A program made the translations under genes and the position numbers. This document shows, in pieces, positions 61,153 to 64,000 of a stretch of 64,000 nucleotides of DNA. The notes under the pieces are model-generated. The model was not told where the DNA came from, did no database searches, and was given only the letters and a program-made list of their open reading frames with translations. Source of the DNA: JBEHWX01 sp048498995 (lineage in GTDB: Bacteria; Bacteroidota; Ignavibacteria; OLB7); contig JBEHWX010000020.1 in assembly GCA_048498995.1 (NCBI GenBank), positions 1 to 64,000 on the forward strand. The letters are read 5' to 3'. The stretch's first letter is position 1. Each line of letters starts with the position of its first letter.

Positions 61153-62087
61153 TGATGAGCGCGCTGTATCTCCCCATGCTGCTGCTCGTGGCGATCGCGC
61201 CGCCGGCCAAGGCACAGCCACCGGCGCCACGGACCGATGCGCGCGGCTCGTTTCCCGATTCGTTCCTGCAGGAGTCGCCGATCCCGGAAGCATGGCGGTG
61301 GCGGGAGCTGCGCGGGAACGTGCGGCGCGTCGATCGCCTGGCCATCCCGGTCGTGCCTGGGGAAGTCGCCATCCAGCCGAGGATCGAGGAGCGGGAGGTG
61401 GAGCTGTATGATACCCTGGGGCATCTGCTGGAGAGCGAGAGCGTGCGCGGCGGAGCCGGGGAGCGATCCACGACGCTGATCCGCCACACCTACGATCGTG
61501 CCGGAAGGCTCGTCGGCATGCAGGTGTTCCTCCTCCGGAGCATCCCGAGGATCCGAAGCATCCAGGTCGATCCAGGATGGAAGACCGACACGTCGATGCT
61601 CGCGCCGATCACCGTGAGCCATGGCTTCGACAGTCGAGGGCGCCTCATCACGTGGACCAGCCGCTCCGACGAGGAGGGAATTCTCGAGCGTGCCAGCTTC
61701 ACGTACGACAGGCGTGGTCGTCTCGTCTCGCGAACCAGGGTCGCCGGCGACGGCTGGACCGAGCGGATCGTCTGCGCGCGTGGTCGCGGCGATACCATGA
61801 CGATCACAACCACGCATGCCGCTCCGCGCGCGCGGCCATCGGTGGCGTCGGTCATCACCGTTGCCCCGGACGGCACGCCGGCGCGGCGCGTGCTGTACGA
61901 TGGGTCAGGGAGCGCCGTGCTCACCGAGTACTACACGGATGGCCGCGTCACCTCCACGCTCAGGATGCTCGGGCGAAGAGCGGCGCGGACCGAGTACACC
62001 TACGATCTCGACGGCCACGGCAACTGGATCCGCAAGTCGAGAAAGGGGGGCCCGGTGCTGGAGCAACGTACGATCACGTATTACTGA
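61152..62087 (+). CDS. secreted YD-repeat-like protein (array gene 2)
   Basis: This 311-residue paralogue of gene 1 has a plain signal peptide (LPMLLLVAIAPPAKAQ) instead of a lipobox. It keeps IPEAWRWRELRGNVRRVDRL, HTYDRAGRLVG, FDSRGRLITW, FTYDRRGRLVS, YYTDGRVTS and the end EYTYDLDGHGNWIRKSRK. It overlaps the previous stop by one base and the next gene's start by one base. Confidence 0.8.
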   Translation: MMSALYLPMLLLVAIAPPAKAQPPAPRTDARGSFPDSFLQESPIPEAWRWRELRGNVRRVDRLAIPVVPGEVAIQPRIEEREVELYDTLGHLLESESVRGGAGERSTTLIRHTYDRAGRLVGMQVFLLRSIPRIRSIQVDPGWKTDTSMLAPITVSHGFDSRGRLITWTSRSDEEGILERASFTYDRRGRLVSRTRVAGDGWTERIVCARGRGDTMTITTTHAAPRARPSVASVITVAPDGTPARRVLYDGSGSAVLTEYYTDGRVTSTLRMLGRRAARTEYTYDLDGHGNWIRKSRKGGPVLEQRTITYY

Positions 62088-63016
62088 TGACGATGAGAGC
62101 ACGACACATTCCGGCGATGCTACTGCTGCTCGTGGCGGCTATCTGCGTTCCGGCGCCCGCGCAATCCCCAACTAAAGGGAGCGGCGCGTCCAACGCATTG
62201 TTCGAAGCATTTCTTCCGGCCTCGCCGATCCCCGAGGCGTGGAGCTGGCGGGAGTTGCGCGGCAATGTGCATCGCGTGGAGCGCGTGTCCGTGCCGGCCA
62301 TTTCTGGGGAAGTGGCGCGACAGTTCGAAGCTGAAACAGAGATCATCGTGTACGACAGACAGGGAAAGCTCCTGGAGACCGAACACACCGTCGGTGGCGG
62401 GAAGGGCAATAGAATGATTGTTCGCCGTGCCTATGACCACTCCGGAAAGATTTCGTCGATCCGCATGTTCCGGCTCTGGATCAAACCGATGTCACGAAGC
62501 GCGAAGCTCGATACGTTACCAATCGACGTGACCACATATACCCATGATATGGACGCCCACGGTCATGTGACCGGTCGAACGGGACGCTCCTCGATGAAAG
62601 GAGGCAACATTCTCGAACGCACCACCTTTACATACGATCACAGTGGGCACGTCATCGCAAGCACCAGTGACTTCAGAGGGGAATGGGTGGAACGGATTAC
62701 CTGCAATCGTCGTGGGGACGATTCCATGGAAGTTGCTGTTTCTCGCACGTTGCCTGACGGAAGGACCGTTCCGGTCTGGAGCCTTGTTGTGGCGCCGGAT
62801 GGTCAGCCGGCACGTCGGGTCGCCTACCTCTCGAGCGGTGCCGTCTCGTTTACCGAATTCTATACGGATGGTCGTGTTACCTCCATGGAGTGGATTCTCC
62901 AAGGGAAGCCGGCGCGGACCGAGTATACCTACGATCTCGACGGCCACGGCAACTGGATCCGCAAGTCGAGGAAGGGAGGAGCGGTGGTGGAACAACGGAC
63001 GATCACGTACTACTGA
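62087..63016 (+). CDS. secreted YD-repeat-like protein (array gene 3)
   Basis: This 309-residue paralogue has a signal peptide (IPAMLLLLVAAICVPAPAQ). It has IPEAWSWRELRGNVHRVERV, IIVYDRQGKLLE, FTYDHSGHVIA and an end almost identical to gene 2 (EYTYDLDGHGNWIRKSRKGG). The near-identical 3' ends of genes 2 and 3, also at DNA level, point to recent duplication or gene conversion. The frame is open upstream of this ATG only over the preceding gene. Confidence 0.8.
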   Translation: MTMRARHIPAMLLLLVAAICVPAPAQSPTKGSGASNALFEAFLPASPIPEAWSWRELRGNVHRVERVSVPAISGEVARQFEAETEIIVYDRQGKLLETEHTVGGGKGNRMIVRRAYDHSGKISSIRMFRLWIKPMSRSAKLDTLPIDVTTYTHDMDAHGHVTGRTGRSSMKGGNILERTTFTYDHSGHVIASTSDFRGEWVERITCNRRGDDSMEVAVSRTLPDGRTVPVWSLVVAPDGQPARRVAYLSSGAVSFTEFYTDGRVTSMEWILQGKPARTEYTYDLDGHGNWIRKSRKGGAVVEQRTITYY

Positions 63017-63030
63017 CGGAGTCTCGGCCG

Positions 63031-63699
63031 ATGCGAGCGAATCGATGGATCATGACGGTACGGCGCTCGGGCGCGCTCCGCGCGCGGCTTCTCCGCGTGA
63101 TGGCCGCCATGATCTGCGCGAGCGTCGTCATGGCCACGACATCGAACGGCACCGAGCCCGAGTATCGTACGCGCGAGGACTATGGACTTGTGGGCATCGT
63201 GCGATCGATCACGATCCGCAAGCACGTCGAGCTCGGCGACGGCACGTCGGTGCCGTGCTATGACTCCACCATGATCACGTTCGATGTGCGGGGACGCCGG
63301 GTCTCCGAAGTCTTCACCACAAGCCGACTGTTCCGCGGTTACTCCTGGGGGACGTTCTGGGAGTTCGACGATGCCGTCGGATGTGTCGACATACGATATG
63401 TTATCCACGGGCCACGAGCGGAGCGCGATGGCGTCTTGCGGTACGATTCCGTTATTGCCGCGAAGGTAGAGACACACCGGTATCCGCCGATCAGCAATGG
63501 GGATCCGAGGATATTCGGCGAGATAACCTGGGGACGTCGGTATCCCGCCGAGTGGACGGGGGATAGCGCTGGGAACTGGATTCGCTGTCGACGCATGACG
63601 CGGGAGCGGACGGGAACGATGCCGGCGATGTTCAACGTGATCGAGCGGCGGATCGTCTACGGATCGGGTCGAACGGATTCCCCCTCGTTGCATCGATGA
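63031..63699 (+). CDS. secreted protein related to the YD array (array gene 4)
   Basis: This 222-residue protein has an N-terminal hydrophobic signal (LLRVMAAMICASVVMA), followed by YGLVGIVRSITIRKHVE, the DSTMITFDVRGRRVSEVF unit and TGDSAGNWIRCRR. It is shorter than genes 1-3, lacks their PEAWRWREL box and shares VGxVRxxTI with gene 5. It starts 14 bases after gene 3; its stop overlaps gene 5 (ATGA). Confidence 0.75.
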   Translation: MRANRWIMTVRRSGALRARLLRVMAAMICASVVMATTSNGTEPEYRTREDYGLVGIVRSITIRKHVELGDGTSVPCYDSTMITFDVRGRRVSEVFTTSRLFRGYSWGTFWEFDDAVGCVDIRYVIHGPRAERDGVLRYDSVIAAKVETHRYPPISNGDPRIFGEITWGRRYPAEWTGDSAGNWIRCRRMTRERTGTMPAMFNVIERRIVYGSGRTDSPSLHR

Positions 63700-64000
63700 G
63701 TATGATGACGAAGCCCAAATCGTTGAACAGGCATGTGGCCGGAGCGCGTTGCATCGCGAGCGTTGCGCTGCTACTGCTGCTCCCAGCCCTCCCCACGTCG
63801 TCCGCGCCGCTCGATGACGTATTCCCCACGCGGTCCGATTACGATGTGGTGGGAGATGTGCGGACGCTGACGATCTGGAGTCACCTCGAGAGCGCGGATG
63901 GCACCGCGGGCCCCAGCGGCGACTCCACCATCATCACGTTCGATGCCGTCGGACGTCGCGTCTCGGAGGTGATCGTGACGAGGCAGCCAATCGACCATCC
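63696..64000 (+). CDS. secreted protein, paralogue of array gene 4, cut by window edge
   Basis: The gene opens with ATGAGTATGATG overlapping the previous stop (63696-63699) and is open for 101 codons to the window end. It has a signal peptide (IASVALLLLLPALPTSSA), then YDVVGDVRTLTIWSHLESADG and STIITFDAVGRRVSEVIVT, closely matching gene 4. The 3' end is missing. Confidence 0.75.
   Translation, partial: MSMMTKPKSLNRHVAGARCIASVALLLLLPALPTSSAPLDDVFPTRSDYDVVGDVRTLTIWSHLESADGTAGPSGDSTIITFDAVGRRVSEVIVTRQPIDH

Overview
This is a high-GC bacterial window. Two large secreted proteins end in type IX secretion (T9SS) C-terminal sorting domains (near 10212 and 38960). The T9SS is confined to the Bacteroidota/FCB superphylum, so the host is most likely a GC-rich FCB lineage (Bacteroidota, Ignavibacteriota or Kapaibacteriota-like). 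This is inference from protein features; there is no rRNA or tRNA gene here to test it. Lipoprotein signal peptides with clear lipoboxes, a TolC-type exporter and outer-membrane-like barrels fit a diderm.

Region 1 (141-10096) is a co-directional stress/regulatory cluster: three SRPBCC/AHSA1 proteins, two DoxX-type membrane proteins, a serine beta-lactamase-like hydrolase, an alpha/beta hydrolase, a PhnB-like VOC protein, five YCII/DGPF proteins and, last, an ECF sigma factor of the ECF42 type with a long C-terminal TPR-like extension. Four of the five DGPF genes are preceded by the same element, TGTCGA-N17-CGACGT, with an A/T tract upstream. It is very probably the promoter read by the sigma factor.

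Region 2 (10212-31538) is a mosaic of envelope and metabolic genes: a T9SS cargo protein, a helical protein of unknown function, two membrane proteins, a polysaccharide deacetylase, three lipoproteins, a sugar-lactone-oxidase-like flavoprotein, a 2OG-Fe(II) oxygenase-like protein, a beta-carbonic anhydrase, an orphan MbtH protein, a tightly coupled DUF4166/membrane-protein operon and a BtrH-type protein.

Region 3 (31893-38861) holds an acetyltransferase, then a DUF4157 (eCIS-core) protein with an HELTH motif and an unrecognised C-terminal domain. It is followed at once by a tandem family of secreted ankyrin-repeat proteins: two intact copies with a decayed copy between them that carries a frame-breaking 22-bp repeat.

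Region 4 (38960-50406) has a 1061-residue T9SS cargo protein, a REP-associated tyrosine transposase (RAYT), three tandem paralogous membrane proteins with a C-terminal winged-helix-like domain, a class 3 lipase, a pair of secreted paralogues (one with a Ser/Gly/Tyr-rich insert) and a gene-poor stretch rich in GTAG-hairpin repeats. The same hairpins occur near 21.4 kb and 30.0 kb; their stems vary with compensation.

Region 5 (50677-64000) has a TetR-controlled tripartite drug exporter (HlyD, DHA2-type MFS, TolC) with two operator-like dyads in the divergent promoter, a PafA-type alkaline phosphatase, a PEMT/ICMT-like methyltransferase, and a coupled array of at least five paralogous secreted YD-repeat-like proteins, the last cut by the window edge.
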